A stretch of 35,021 nt of DNA from Pirellulales bacterium (lineage in GTDB: Bacteria > Planctomycetota > Planctomycetia > Pirellulales > DATAWG01): the NCBI GenBank assembly GCA_036267355.1, contig DATAWG010000022.1, positions 1-35,021 on the forward strand. The letters run 5' to 3'. Positions 27,681 to 35,021 of the stretch are shown here, in pieces; the stretch's first letter is position 1, and each line of letters starts with the position of its first letter. Made by a program: the position numbers and the translations under genes. The notes below the pieces were generated by a model. That model was not told where the DNA came from and made no database searches. It saw nothing but the letters and a program-made list of their open reading frames with translations.

Positions 27681-30600
27681 TCAATTCTCCGACACGCGTG
27701 GCCGGTCCGCGACCGCAACGGGTGCGGCCGCAGCGGATGGTTCGCGCCAGAAGCTGATTACACGGGCGTCGGTGAGATGCGCGGCGGCGGGCCATTGGCC
27801 GCGTTTTTCGTAGCGAATTGAATTGCCATCGAGAATGCCGAGCCAGATTTCGCCTGATCGTGTCCAGCCGGCCAGGTTGTCGCGCGCGTCGCCGTTGAAA
27901 CAGCCGGCATAAATTCCGCCTTCGAGGGCCGGATGGCTTGGAAGCAGGCGGGTGGTGAATTGCGGCGCAGCGGATATTACCGCGTCGAGCGTGGCGATTG
28001 CGAGGCGGCCCGATTTCTTGTCGAGCCCGACGATTCCCTGCCGAGCATCTTGGCCGAAGCGGCCGGTCGAAACGTACTGCCAATTGGCGTCGACGGTCCA
28101 TTTCCCGGCCGCCCGGCAATTGAAGCGATGGCCATCGGATTGGCCGAGCATCCAATCGCCCGTTGCAGGATTCCATGCAGCGACGTCGGTTCGGCCTTTG
28201 CCGCTGAAATCGGCGGCTAAAATATGCTGCCAGGGGACGGATGGTTCGAATGTGCCCCAAACGCGAGTGCTGAATGTCTCGCCGTCGGATTGCGACACAA
28301 GCCACTGGCCCGACTTGGTGTCGAACCCGCCGATGTCGGCCCGGCCGTCGCCGTTGAAATCGGCGATGCGGATATTTCGCGGCGAAATGGGCGCTGTCCA
28401 GCGGCCCCAGGGGCGAAACTTAAAGCCCTGACCGTCCGACAAGCCGATCCACCACTGGCCGTCGGCGAAACGAACGGCCAGATCGTCGATGTCGTCGCCA
28501 TTGAAATCGCCGGCGCCGAGATAGTCGATCGGTGCATTGGGCAAATCGATCGGGCAAGATCGAAACGCAATCGAATTTCCATTTGCCAGGCCTAGCCACC
28601 ACGAGCCATCGGTGGCGCGAACGATCATGTCGGTCATTCCATCGCCGTTGAAGTCGCCGCTCGCCAAAAGCGACCACTCCCGCGGCGCCCAATAGCTGAG
28701 TTCGGCCGGCTCGAATTTGCGTCCGTCGTTGATCGCGATCTCCCAGGATTCCTTGCCGCCGTTGCAGGCGGCCAGATGCTCGATCGGCCGGGACAGCGGA
28801 GCGATCGGTTGCGGGCCGACGAAGAGCGATTTGCGCGCGTAGGCCTGCATAACTTGCCAATCGTCGCTGAACGAGCGCAGTACGGGCCAATTCGCCCAAC
28901 GCATGACGCTGTTGTTCTCGCACGACCGTGGACTGCCGGGCGAGTTCTGGCCGTCGTAAAAAACCGTGCTCACCGGCAAGCGGCTCCAATGCTTCAGATC
29001 GACGCGCCGGCACGATTCGATCTTTGCATCACCGGTGAGAAACGCCGAGCAGCTATACGGTCGCGGATCGCCAAACCGTTCCCCTTGTTCACACGTGACG
29101 AAGAAAAATTGTTCGCGATTTTGTCGCAGCCGGTGCGCCGTTTCCAGCGCTCGTGGCCAGCACCAATCTTGCGGAAAATGGATATGCCGGCAGACAATTT
29201 CGCCAGGGTTCGAGCCGGCCGAAATCTTGAGCAAATAACCGGTCGGATCCGGCGATTCGCCAGGCAGCCGCTCGATGGAAAACACTTTGTCGCCGCGAAG
29301 CGTTTCCGGCGCGGGCACGCTCGTTCGGGCCACTTCTTGGATTGCCGCGATGAGGGTTCGCCGCTCATGAACGCTGACTTCGTACGACACAAGCATCGCA
29401 AGACCATAGATCGCCACGCACGCCGCCGCTCCGGCTGCGATAGGATTTTGTCGAATGGAGCGCCATGTTCCGGGATTTCGGCCGCCGTTTGCAGACTGCA
29501 AAAGCCCTTTCCAGGTCGCAGGCCGCAGGATTGCGGCGAGCGACCGGATGCCGATCGCTCCGAGGACGGCCATCGGCAGAATCAGAATGCCGCAGTGCTT
29601 TTGTTCCGGCAGCACGAGCAATAGGGCCACCGACTGCACCACCGATAGTCCGCCCAGAATGAAAGCCTGCGGCCGCGCTTGGCCGACGGTCGTAACGACC
29701 GCCAATCCGAGCAGAAAGAGCCACGGCAGCGCGCCGGAAATCGGATCGAGCACCGCTCGATAAACCCGTTCCATTCCGGGCAGGCGCCCTTGTCGCAATT
29801 GCTCGGCATTCTGTGTTTCGAACGCGCCGGGCACCATCAGTCCGGCGAGTGATTTCCAATAAACGCGCGGAAAGCTTTGGACCAGCCGGAAGGCGTTGTA
29901 ACGCAGTTCTTGTAGAAAGATCGAACGGCAGATTTGACTGAACCCATGCCCTTTGTACGGCAGCGGCGCGGCGTCGGGATTTTGGGTGTGTTCGTATTCG
30001 CGGGTCAGGAATAGCGTCGCCCGATCGCAGCGCTGAATTTGAAAGCTGTTTTCAATTTCGAGCAGATTCGCACGGCTAAAATCGGCATAAACCGCGTTCT
30101 GAAAGCCGTTCTGCGAATCGAGCTCTCGCTCGCTGGAAAGGGCGAAAATCGCCGCGTGGCAACCGATGGCGGCCAGCCCGTAGACAGCCACGCTCGCTGC
30201 GATCAGCGTCCACGGCAATCGTCGGGCGAACGACAGCACCAACAGGGAGAACCCGATATAGAGCACCAACAGCAATACGTCGGGGCGCCATCCGATGCCG
30301 ATCATCGCCACCACACCCAGCGCCGCGGAAGCGGCGATTCGGCGGGCCGTTGAGCGCACCGGATCGACGACGCAAAACAAGACGCAAAACCCGGCCGCCG
30401 CGAACCAAAGCGGGCTGGCATCGCGCAGCGACCATGTTTCCAAATAGCCGGTAAGCGGCGAGGCAAAATAAAGCACGCCCGCAATCAGCCCGATCCAATA
30501 GCTGCCGCCGATGCGGCGGGCGATCAAGAACACAAAGAAGCAACTCAGCGTGCTCATCGCCGCGGCGAAGAGAAAAACCGCCTGCCAGCGAATTCCAAAC

Positions 30601-31052
30601 AATCGCCATAAGCCGGCGACCACATATTGATCGAGGATTCGCGAAGAAGCCCAATAGTTGTGCTCGCCGGCATCGGCGTCATAGTTGGCCGGGCCCGGGT
30701 TCGCCAGGAACGCTTGAAATTGTTCCGGCGTTACCCGATCCGATTCTTTCGCCAGAAACCGCTCGAGCGGTTTTCCTTCGGGCGTCGGCGGCACGGCCAG
30801 ATTATGAAACCCGTTTCCCCCCAGGATTGACAGGCTATAGGCATAGGTCTGTTCGTAGTTGTGGCGATCCGCCAGCGGCATCGACTGCGCTCGATGCCAT
30901 CGCTCCGAAAAATGGAGCCCGAGCAATGCGACGACGAGCGCCGCGCTGCCAAACGAGATGAGCCGCGACCGCCATTTCGCCTTTTCAGGACGTGCTGTTT
31001 CGGGTTGGAGTTTGGTGGGGCGGGAGGCAATCGGCGATTGTGCAATGTGCAT
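27681..31052 (-). CDS. large membrane protein with GT-C-like region and C-terminal FG-GAP/VCBS repeats
   Basis: About 1123 residues. The first membrane segment (about 33-50) is followed by an extracytoplasmic loop, then roughly ten membrane helices to about residue 570, a layout resembling GT-C glycosyltransferases. I see no certain catalytic motif. Residues about 580-780 form a soluble cysteine-containing domain. The last 300 residues hold six FG-GAP-like repeats, from DFNGDGMTDMIV near 800 to CFNGDARDNLAG near 1050. The first four fit calcium-binding blades (DFNGDG, DFNGDD, DFNGDG, DFSGKG) and the last two are degenerate. The repeats probably form a beta-propeller outside the membrane. ATG 31052 is preferred to TTG 31070. 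It follows the sulfotransferase gene by 56 bases on the same strand, so the pair may work on the same glycan or surface polymer. Confidence 0.8.
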   Translation of the reverse strand: MHIAQSPIASRPTKLQPETARPEKAKWRSRLISFGSAALVVALLGLHFSERWHRAQSMPLADRHNYEQTYAYSLSILGGNGFHNLAVPPTPEGKPLERFLAKESDRVTPEQFQAFLANPGPANYDADAGEHNYWASSRILDQYVVAGLWRLFGIRWQAVFLFAAAMSTLSCFFVFLIARRIGGSYWIGLIAGVLYFASPLTGYLETWSLRDASPLWFAAAGFCVLFCVVDPVRSTARRIAASAALGVVAMIGIGWRPDVLLLVLYIGFSLLVLSFARRLPWTLIAASVAVYGLAAIGCHAAIFALSSERELDSQNGFQNAVYADFSRANLLEIENSFQIQRCDRATLFLTREYEHTQNPDAAPLPYKGHGFSQICRSIFLQELRYNAFRLVQSFPRVYWKSLAGLMVPGAFETQNAEQLRQGRLPGMERVYRAVLDPISGALPWLFLLGLAVVTTVGQARPQAFILGGLSVVQSVALLLVLPEQKHCGILILPMAVLGAIGIRSLAAILRPATWKGLLQSANGGRNPGTWRSIRQNPIAAGAAACVAIYGLAMLVSYEVSVHERRTLIAAIQEVARTSVPAPETLRGDKVFSIERLPGESPDPTGYLLKISAGSNPGEIVCRHIHFPQDWCWPRALETAHRLRQNREQFFFVTCEQGERFGDPRPYSCSAFLTGDAKIESCRRVDLKHWSRLPVSTVFYDGQNSPGSPRSCENNSVMRWANWPVLRSFSDDWQVMQAYARKSLFVGPQPIAPLSRPIEHLAACNGGKESWEIAINDGRKFEPAELSYWAPREWSLLASGDFNGDGMTDMIVRATDGSWWLGLANGNSIAFRSCPIDLPNAPIDYLGAGDFNGDDIDDLAVRFADGQWWIGLSDGQGFKFRPWGRWTAPISPRNIRIADFNGDGRADIGGFDTKSGQWLVSQSDGETFSTRVWGTFEPSVPWQHILAADFSGKGRTDVAAWNPATGDWMLGQSDGHRFNCRAAGKWTVDANWQYVSTGRFGQDARQGIVGLDKKSGRLAIATLDAVISAAPQFTTRLLPSHPALEGGIYAGCFNGDARDNLAGWTRSGEIWLGILDGNSIRYEKRGQWPAAAHLTDARVISFWREPSAAAAPVAVADRPRVSEN

Positions 31053-31108
31053 CGGCGTTTGCACTCCCAAATGGCCGCCCGGCGAGCGTCAAGGCGCGGT
31101 TCGTCGGG

Positions 31109-32344
31109 CTAGGCGGCGTGGCGCCGCGTGGCCGGTTCGTGGTTCGTGCGCGATGGCGCCGCCGTTTTCGACGGCGTTTGTTCCCGATCCGCGGCGGCGT
31201 AGGAATATTCTTGCATGAATGCTCCCCAACGCCGGACGATTTCCTCGCGTTGCTCGGGCGATACCTTATATCGATTTGGCACGTAGTTCTTCTGCGAGGC
31301 GACATAGGCGTCGATCTTCGGGCGCGCGCGATCGAAATCGCCCAGGTTCAGTTGGTCGTAGATGGCGCGCATATTTTCAATCGGGTCGGCAACCAAGTCC
31401 TCGTACCGCACTTCGCACAGATGCCCGGGTGGAATCAAGTGCTTTTGTTCGCGATAGGCACGGTGCATGCGGAGAAAAACTCGATACACGTATTCGTCAA
31501 GGCCGTCGCAGCGGACCCGTTGCAAGCCGTGGGCTCGATAGACCGATTGCCAAGTCCACATCGTCGACGGAAACACCGCGAACGGATGGCGGACGATGTG
31601 TATGAATCGGGCATTGGGAAACAACTCGAGCAGCACGCGAATCCTGGCGGTGTGGGACGGCGATTTGAGCACGATCGGCTTGCCGCTGCGGAATGTCAGC
31701 GTTTGCATGAATCGGAACAAGCCAGCTTTCCAGCGGGCGACTTCGGTCGGCGCAACCCCGTCGAAATCGAGAAACGCTTCCCCTTGCGGCCGATTGGGAA
31801 ACGCATCTCTCGCATACGGCGATCCGAGCCCCATGCTGCAAAGCGCAAATTCATCTTCGTGCGGAAAGTCGAAGCCGTCGCCCATCGCATCCATCGGCCG
31901 GCGCTTCGGATGCAGGAATTTCAGCCAGCGCCGCACGAACCCGGAGGTCACCAGCGTCGACTTCGGCGCAAAGCAGTCATAGGTCGTAGGAAATGCAAAC
32001 CGCTCATCTTGCACAAGCAGCCGATGCAAAAGCGTCGTGCCACTGCGCCAATGGCCAATGATGAAAATCGGCGGCTCGTGGATTTCGGTCCGCGCGATTT
32101 TTCGGCCAAAGATCAGCGACTGGACCAGCGCCAGCATCGAATTGAGCACCGACAACGCAGTTATGCCCAGCGCCACCGGCCAGAATTTCAGATCGACCGC
32201 GAACCGATTGCGCGCCAGTAGCCGCATCCAGTTGCGAAATGTCATTCCGTGCCAGACTTTCGGTGCCCAATAGGGCTTGCGATTCGCTGTCGCATCGGAC
32301 GAGCGAGAAGACAGTGGAGCCGTCGCGGATTGATCGTGTGCCAT
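31109..32344 (-). CDS. PAPS-dependent sulfotransferase
   Basis: A 411-residue sulfotransferase (PF13469-type). The 5'-phosphosulfate-binding loop is IIGHWRSGTTLLHRLL (about 95-110). The 3'-phosphate-binding segment is IVRHPFAVFPSTMWTW (Arg252 to Ser260). A possible catalytic or acidic region lies in DFPHEDEFAL. One N-terminal hydrophobic stretch (about 55-80, PVALGITALSVLNSMLALVQ) may anchor it to the membrane. It transfers sulfate from PAPS to a hydroxyl of a lipid, sugar or protein; the acceptor is unknown. The C-terminal 30 residues are a charged disordered tail. It is first in a probable two-gene unit with the FG-GAP membrane protein. Confidence 0.9.
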   Translation of the reverse strand: MAHDQSATAPLSSRSSDATANRKPYWAPKVWHGMTFRNWMRLLARNRFAVDLKFWPVALGITALSVLNSMLALVQSLIFGRKIARTEIHEPPIFIIGHWRSGTTLLHRLLVQDERFAFPTTYDCFAPKSTLVTSGFVRRWLKFLHPKRRPMDAMGDGFDFPHEDEFALCSMGLGSPYARDAFPNRPQGEAFLDFDGVAPTEVARWKAGLFRFMQTLTFRSGKPIVLKSPSHTARIRVLLELFPNARFIHIVRHPFAVFPSTMWTWQSVYRAHGLQRVRCDGLDEYVYRVFLRMHRAYREQKHLIPPGHLCEVRYEDLVADPIENMRAIYDQLNLGDFDRARPKIDAYVASQKNYVPNRYKVSPEQREEIVRRWGAFMQEYSYAAADREQTPSKTAAPSRTNHEPATRRHAA

Positions 32345-32897
32345 CCAGGATGCCGCTCAAGAGGTCCCGGTAGATGTTTCTGTTTCCTTGCCCGTCCCTG
32401 AGCCAGAACGATTCGTAACCGACGGCGAACTAGCTCTCATGTTCGAGCGGATCATGCCGCCGGACTTCCGTGGCTCGGAAAGGCAAGACTTCCATTTAAA
32501 CCGCGCTCGTACAAACGAGTTTTGCTAGCAAGCAACCAAACTTGGCGACTTTTTGTGCGGGCGTCCGACCGACGACGAGGCGGGAGAATAGTTAAGGTCC
32601 GCAATTCAGTCAATCTCGATTATTCGGCGGTTAGCCGTGCCGAGGCCTCGATCTACGTGGCCCCCGTCCCGCGGCATAGGTTGTGTGGCACTGGCAGACT
32701 CGCGCTTGCCAGTGGCACACCGATCGGCAGGCGTTTCGCATCGCAAGAAAAATGGCCTTGTCGCTCGGGCCAGGTGCGACTATTCTCCCGCCCTCTTCAA
32801 ATCTCTTTTCTTGAATCTCTTTTTTTGGGCCGTTTCGCGAGAACCTGCGTACCAATCTCCGAGGCCTGCGTTCCGCGCCGTCCAAACTCGAGGATCC
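32345..32897. other. long divergent intergenic region upstream of sulfotransferase and lipoprotein genes
   Basis: About 550 bases without a convincing gene. It contains family A copy 7 (32682-32721), a short stem CTCGT-ACAA-ACGAG followed by TTTT (32506-32523), and the 10-bp palindrome TTGCTAGCAA (32522-32531). The lipoprotein frame stays open through part of it but looks non-coding. Promoters for both genes should be here; none could be picked with confidence. Confidence 0.4.
32682..32721. repeat. dispersed palindrome family A, copy 7, single long hairpin
   Basis: GTGTGGCACTGGCA and TGCCAGTGGCACAC form 14-bp arms with one mismatch, around a short loop (GACTCGCGCT). Here the whole palindrome is one tight hairpin. 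Confidence 0.75.
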
Positions 32898-33560
32898 ATG
32901 ATGGTCCGCTTCGCTTCGGCCCGCTGCAAACGAATTGCGGCTGTTTGTGCAATCGTCGCTGCCGCCACTCTGGGTGGCTGCAATTTGATTTCCGAATTTG
33001 CATACATCGTCCACGACGACAACACGCCGGCCGAATTTGCCGGACTGGCCGAGAAGCGCGTCGCGGTGGTTTGCCGGCCGACGTTTCAATTGCAATTTGC
33101 CGATGCGAGCGCCGCGCCTGATCTGGCCGCGCTCGTCGGCGAGTTGTTGGCCAAGAACGTGAAGAAATGCAAGATCGTTCCGCCGAGCGAAGTCGCGATG
33201 TGGGCCGATTCGAACAACTGGGACAACTTCATCGAAATCGGCCATGCCATGAAGGCCGACATGGTGGTGGGCATCGATCTCGAAGATTTCGGCTTGTACG
33301 AAGGACCCACGCTCTACCAAGGCCACGCCGTGCTGCATGTCTGGGTCTACGACATGCACAGTGGCACGCGCACGGCGGTCTTCAGCAAGAAGCTTCCGCA
33401 AACGTTGTATCCGCCGACCGCGGCCGTATCGGTTTCGGACAAGCCTGAAGACGCATTCCGCCGCGACTATTTGGGCGTGCTCTCGGACCACATCGCCCGG
33501 CTGTTCTATGAACACGAGCGCCTGATCGACTTTGCGACTGACGCCGATTCGCTGAAATAG
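32898..33560 (+). CDS. putative lipoprotein of unknown function
   Basis: About 220 residues. The N-terminus has basic residues, a hydrophobic core (IAAVCAIVAAATLGG) and the lipobox LGGC, so it should be a lipid-anchored envelope protein. The mature part alternates strands and helices (KRVAVVCRP, LAALVGELLAKNVKKC, KIVPPSEVAMW, MVVGIDLEDFGLYEG, AVLHVWVYDM). It ends with a segment listing exported-protein traits (HIARLFYEHERL). The layout loosely recalls periplasmic proteins that read or compute a 'rank' of outer-membrane components, but I do not recognise a named family. Two adjacent ATGs (32898, 32901) follow GAGG at 32890-32893; the second has the better spacing. Confidence 0.72.
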   Translation: MMVRFASARCKRIAAVCAIVAAATLGGCNLISEFAYIVHDDNTPAEFAGLAEKRVAVVCRPTFQLQFADASAAPDLAALVGELLAKNVKKCKIVPPSEVAMWADSNNWDNFIEIGHAMKADMVVGIDLEDFGLYEGPTLYQGHAVLHVWVYDMHSGTRTAVFSKKLPQTLYPPTAAVSVSDKPEDAFRRDYLGVLSDHIARLFYEHERLIDFATDADSLK

Positions 33561-33667
33561 AGCAGTTATCGAGGTCGGCCGCGTGCGCCCGCCGCCCGGC
33601 TTCCTTTCCGGGTGGATCGCTTTCCATCTCTACTCTGACATTTTTTGCGGGTAACCGCAGAGAATCA

Positions 33668-33696
33668 TTGCGTTCCCTTGCCGGGGCCGGTAAACT
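33668..33696 (+). promoter_or_regulatory. candidate sigma-70-like promoter of the 38-residue peptide gene
   Basis: TTGCGT at 33668-33673 and TAAACT at 33691-33696 are separated by exactly 17 bases, about 77 bases upstream of the small peptide ATG. Each hexamer matches consensus only partly. A small stem TGCGG-GTAA-CCGCA lies just upstream. Confidence 0.35.
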
Positions 33697-33773
33697 ATTC
33701 ACAAGTTTGGTGAAACGCCGTCGGCCTGCTTACGCGCAGCGGTGAAATCGGCAAAGGGAAAGGGAGCGAGCCA

Positions 33774-33890
33774 ATGCAAAAGACGTGGATGATGATTAAA
33801 AAGACAGCGCTCTTCTTAGCGAGCTTGGTGCTGCTGTTCTGCTTGGCCGTAAGTGTAGACGACTACGACTACAGCCGCAGCCCGGTCTAA
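33774..33890 (+). CDS. 38-residue single-pass membrane peptide
   Basis: A short gene: basic N-terminus (MQKTWMMIKK), one hydrophobic segment (TALFLASLVLLFCLAVSV) and a short acidic, tyrosine-rich tail (DDYDYSRSPV) before TAA. AAGGGAG lies about 10 bases before the ATG and a plausible promoter lies further upstream, so it looks like a real independently expressed small protein. By shape it would be an inner-membrane peptide with its tail outside, or a secreted peptide if the segment is cleaved. No family is recognised. It stands alone between the lipoprotein and the glycosyltransferase gene, which is on the other strand. Confidence 0.6.
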   Translation: MQKTWMMIKKTALFLASLVLLFCLAVSVDDYDYSRSPV

Positions 33891-34037
33891 AGCCTTCGTA
33901 ACGGTGGTTGCGGTCGTCAAACTACCGGTGAGATCGATTTCTCACCCCCGATTCTGCTTGTCCCCCCATCGCCAGCCGGCCAGCGGGGCCCCGCGAAACG
34001 GGGACCATCCGTCCCATGTCTTGGCATCCCGCGCGCG

Positions 34038-34928
34038 TCAGGCAGAGCGGCGGATTTGCGTTTCATCGGGCTTCGCTGTGAAATCGGGCTTGGCTGTGAA
34101 ATTGGGCTTCGCTGTGAAATCGGGCTTGGCCGCAAAATTCGGCTTCGCGGTGAATTGCAGAACTTCCCCAGATTGCAGCGTAAGAGCCGGCCGGTCATTC
34201 AGGTCGCGCAGCAAGAGATGCCGCACGTAAAGTTTCACGACGCACCACGACATATTCAGCGAATCGCGCACGAGGTTTACCTTCGACCCGGCGATCGCCT
34301 CCCATCGCACCGGCATTTCGTGGATCGTGTAGCCCAGCCGCATTGCGAGCGAGAGGATTTCGATATCGAAGGCGAAGCGCTCGATCCGCTGGCGTGAGAA
34401 TAAATCCTGGGCCGCTTCGCGAGTAAACATCTTCGCTCCGCAAGCCGCGTCGTCGATCCCCGGGATCAATGCCGACGACAGCAGGTGATACATGCTGCCG
34501 ATCAGCCGGCGATGTAGCCGCATCGAGACAATATTTTGCTGCCGGCCCCGCACGCGCGAACCGATCACCACATCGGCCGCGTGCTCGCGCATCCGTTCGG
34601 CCATTTTCGGAATCTCGCCGGGGGGCGTGGCGGCATCGGCATCGTAGAGCAGGCAGCATTCGCCTCGGGCGGCCAGCATGCCGGCGCGGGCGGCCGCGCC
34701 TTTGCCATGGTTTCTTTCGAAGCGAATCAGTTCCAAGGGAATCGCTCCGCGCCGCGAACCCACGACCGCGGCCGTGCCGTCCGCGCTGCCATCATCGACC
34801 ACGATGATTTCTCGCAGCCGCACGCCGTCGCGTTTGAGTCCGCCGTGGAAATACGATTCCAACAGCGACAGTGTATGCGGAAGCCGCTGTTCTTCGTTGT
34901 AGGCCGGAATGATGATTGAGAGCTGCAT
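34038..34928 (-). CDS. family 2 glycosyltransferase, dolichyl/polyprenyl-phosphate sugar transferase-like, with repeat tail
   Basis: A 296-residue GT2 enzyme. MQLSIIIPAYNEEQRLPHTL starts the GT-A fold, VVDDGSADGT (43-52) binds the nucleotide, and the metal motif is in LYDADAATPPGE (DAD at 96-98). GSRVRG and RFAFDIEIL fit the ALG5/DPM1-like branch, which moves glucose or mannose from a nucleotide sugar to a polyprenyl phosphate at the inner membrane. No membrane helices are present, so it would be peripheral. Residues 259-288 are a tail of five near-identical six-residue units (FTAKPD type), outside the normal fold. ATG 34928 begins the conserved N-terminus. The product could feed a GT-C enzyme such as the one proposed at 27.7-31 kb. 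Confidence 0.88.
   Translation of the reverse strand: MQLSIIIPAYNEEQRLPHTLSLLESYFHGGLKRDGVRLREIIVVDDGSADGTAAVVGSRRGAIPLELIRFERNHGKGAAARAGMLAARGECCLLYDADAATPPGEIPKMAERMREHAADVVIGSRVRGRQQNIVSMRLHRRLIGSMYHLLSSALIPGIDDAACGAKMFTREAAQDLFSRQRIERFAFDIEILSLAMRLGYTIHEMPVRWEAIAGSKVNLVRDSLNMSWCVVKLYVRHLLLRDLNDRPALTLQSGEVLQFTAKPNFAAKPDFTAKPNFTAKPDFTAKPDETQIRRSA
34065..34154 (-). repeat. five 18-bp tandem repeats encoding the glycosyltransferase tail
   Basis: Five back-to-back 18-bp units encode FTAKPN, FAAKPD, FTAKPN, FTAKPD and FTAKPD. The units are near-identical and in frame, so unit number can vary without breaking the gene. Confidence 0.85.
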
Positions 34929-34988
34929 TTTCCTTACCCCCCCGGGCAGTGAAATGATCTGCTGTAATCTTGCGAAAAGCTGGTCCCT

Positions 34989-35021
34989 CGCTAACGCTTC
35001 GGGCTAGTGTGCGGTGTCGGC
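34989..35021. repeat. possible dispersed repeat at the right edge
   Basis: Reads GCTAACGCTTCGGGCTAGTG and on to the edge. A similar ACGCTTCGGGCTA stretch occurs near 5082-5094, and a loosely related one in reverse near 8729. The element is cut by the window edge, so its full extent cannot be judged. Confidence 0.3.

Noticed and set aside
30992-32221. Plus-strand open frame antisense to the sulfotransferase
   Set aside because: The minus strand carries both PAPS-binding motifs; the antisense frame has none.
34065-34154. Regularly spaced repeats considered as a CRISPR array
   Set aside because: Units are 18 bp, back to back with no spacers, and encode an in-frame protein tail.

Overview
The window is GC-rich, gene-dense bacterial DNA that most probably comes from a planctomycete, and I would guess the Pirellulales. 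The pointers are a secreted protein with two planctomycete-style cytochrome c (CxxCH) modules, a Ser/Thr kinase with a C-terminal membrane anchor, a large membrane protein ending in FG-GAP repeats next to a sulfotransferase, mostly weak Shine-Dalgarno sites, and gaps full of dispersed palindromes. This placement rests on family knowledge and has not been tested by a search. No tRNA, rRNA, CRISPR array, phage gene or transposase gene was recognised.

Layout. Positions 1-5.5 kb: the edge of a possible gene leaving the left side, larE (sulfur transferase for the nickel-pincer cofactor), a two-gene minus-strand unit (secreted di-haem protein fused to a degenerate peptidase-like domain, then a small membrane-anchored protein), and an HELGH metallopeptidase-like protein. 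5.5-9 kb: a membrane Ser/Thr kinase with a duplicated N-terminal module, a glutaredoxin-like protein and a PilZ protein. 9-12.8 kb: pyruvate carboxylase and a small protein with a strong ribosome binding site. 12.9-16.5 kb: four plus-strand genes that look like a sugar-oxidation set (zinc dehydrogenase, TIM-barrel isomerase, RbsD/FucU mutarotase, aldo/keto reductase). Every gap between them is filled by a dispersed repeat. 16.6-21 kb: an HTTM/DoxX-like membrane protein, a metal ABC permease and, divergently, an ABC-F ATPase. 21-27.4 kb: a secreted esterase, a trimodular fusion of fatty acyl-AMP ligase, acyl carrier protein and alpha-oxoamine synthase, a secreted five-bladed-propeller glycosidase-like protein, and the remnant of an XRE regulator. 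27.7-35 kb: the FG-GAP membrane protein and sulfotransferase (probable operon), a lipoprotein, an unlisted 38-residue membrane peptide and a family 2 glycosyltransferase with a hexapeptide-repeat tail.

The most interesting protein is the fusion at 22.6-26.2 kb. It joins in one chain the three activities (acyl-ACP synthetase, ACP, serine-palmitoyltransferase-type synthase) that bacterial sphingolipid producers such as Caulobacter encode separately, so it may be a self-contained sphingoid-base or other alpha-oxoamine lipid synthase. At the DNA level the window carries several dispersed repeat families: a GTGGCACTGGC palindrome with at least seven copies, an inverted repeat containing CGAAACCGCAAGCG, ATTCGTCATT repeats, a 169-bp fold-back element, and C- or G-rich tracts with G-quadruplex potential. 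Some of the C-rich tracts sit just before start codons and one sits in frame inside a coding region.
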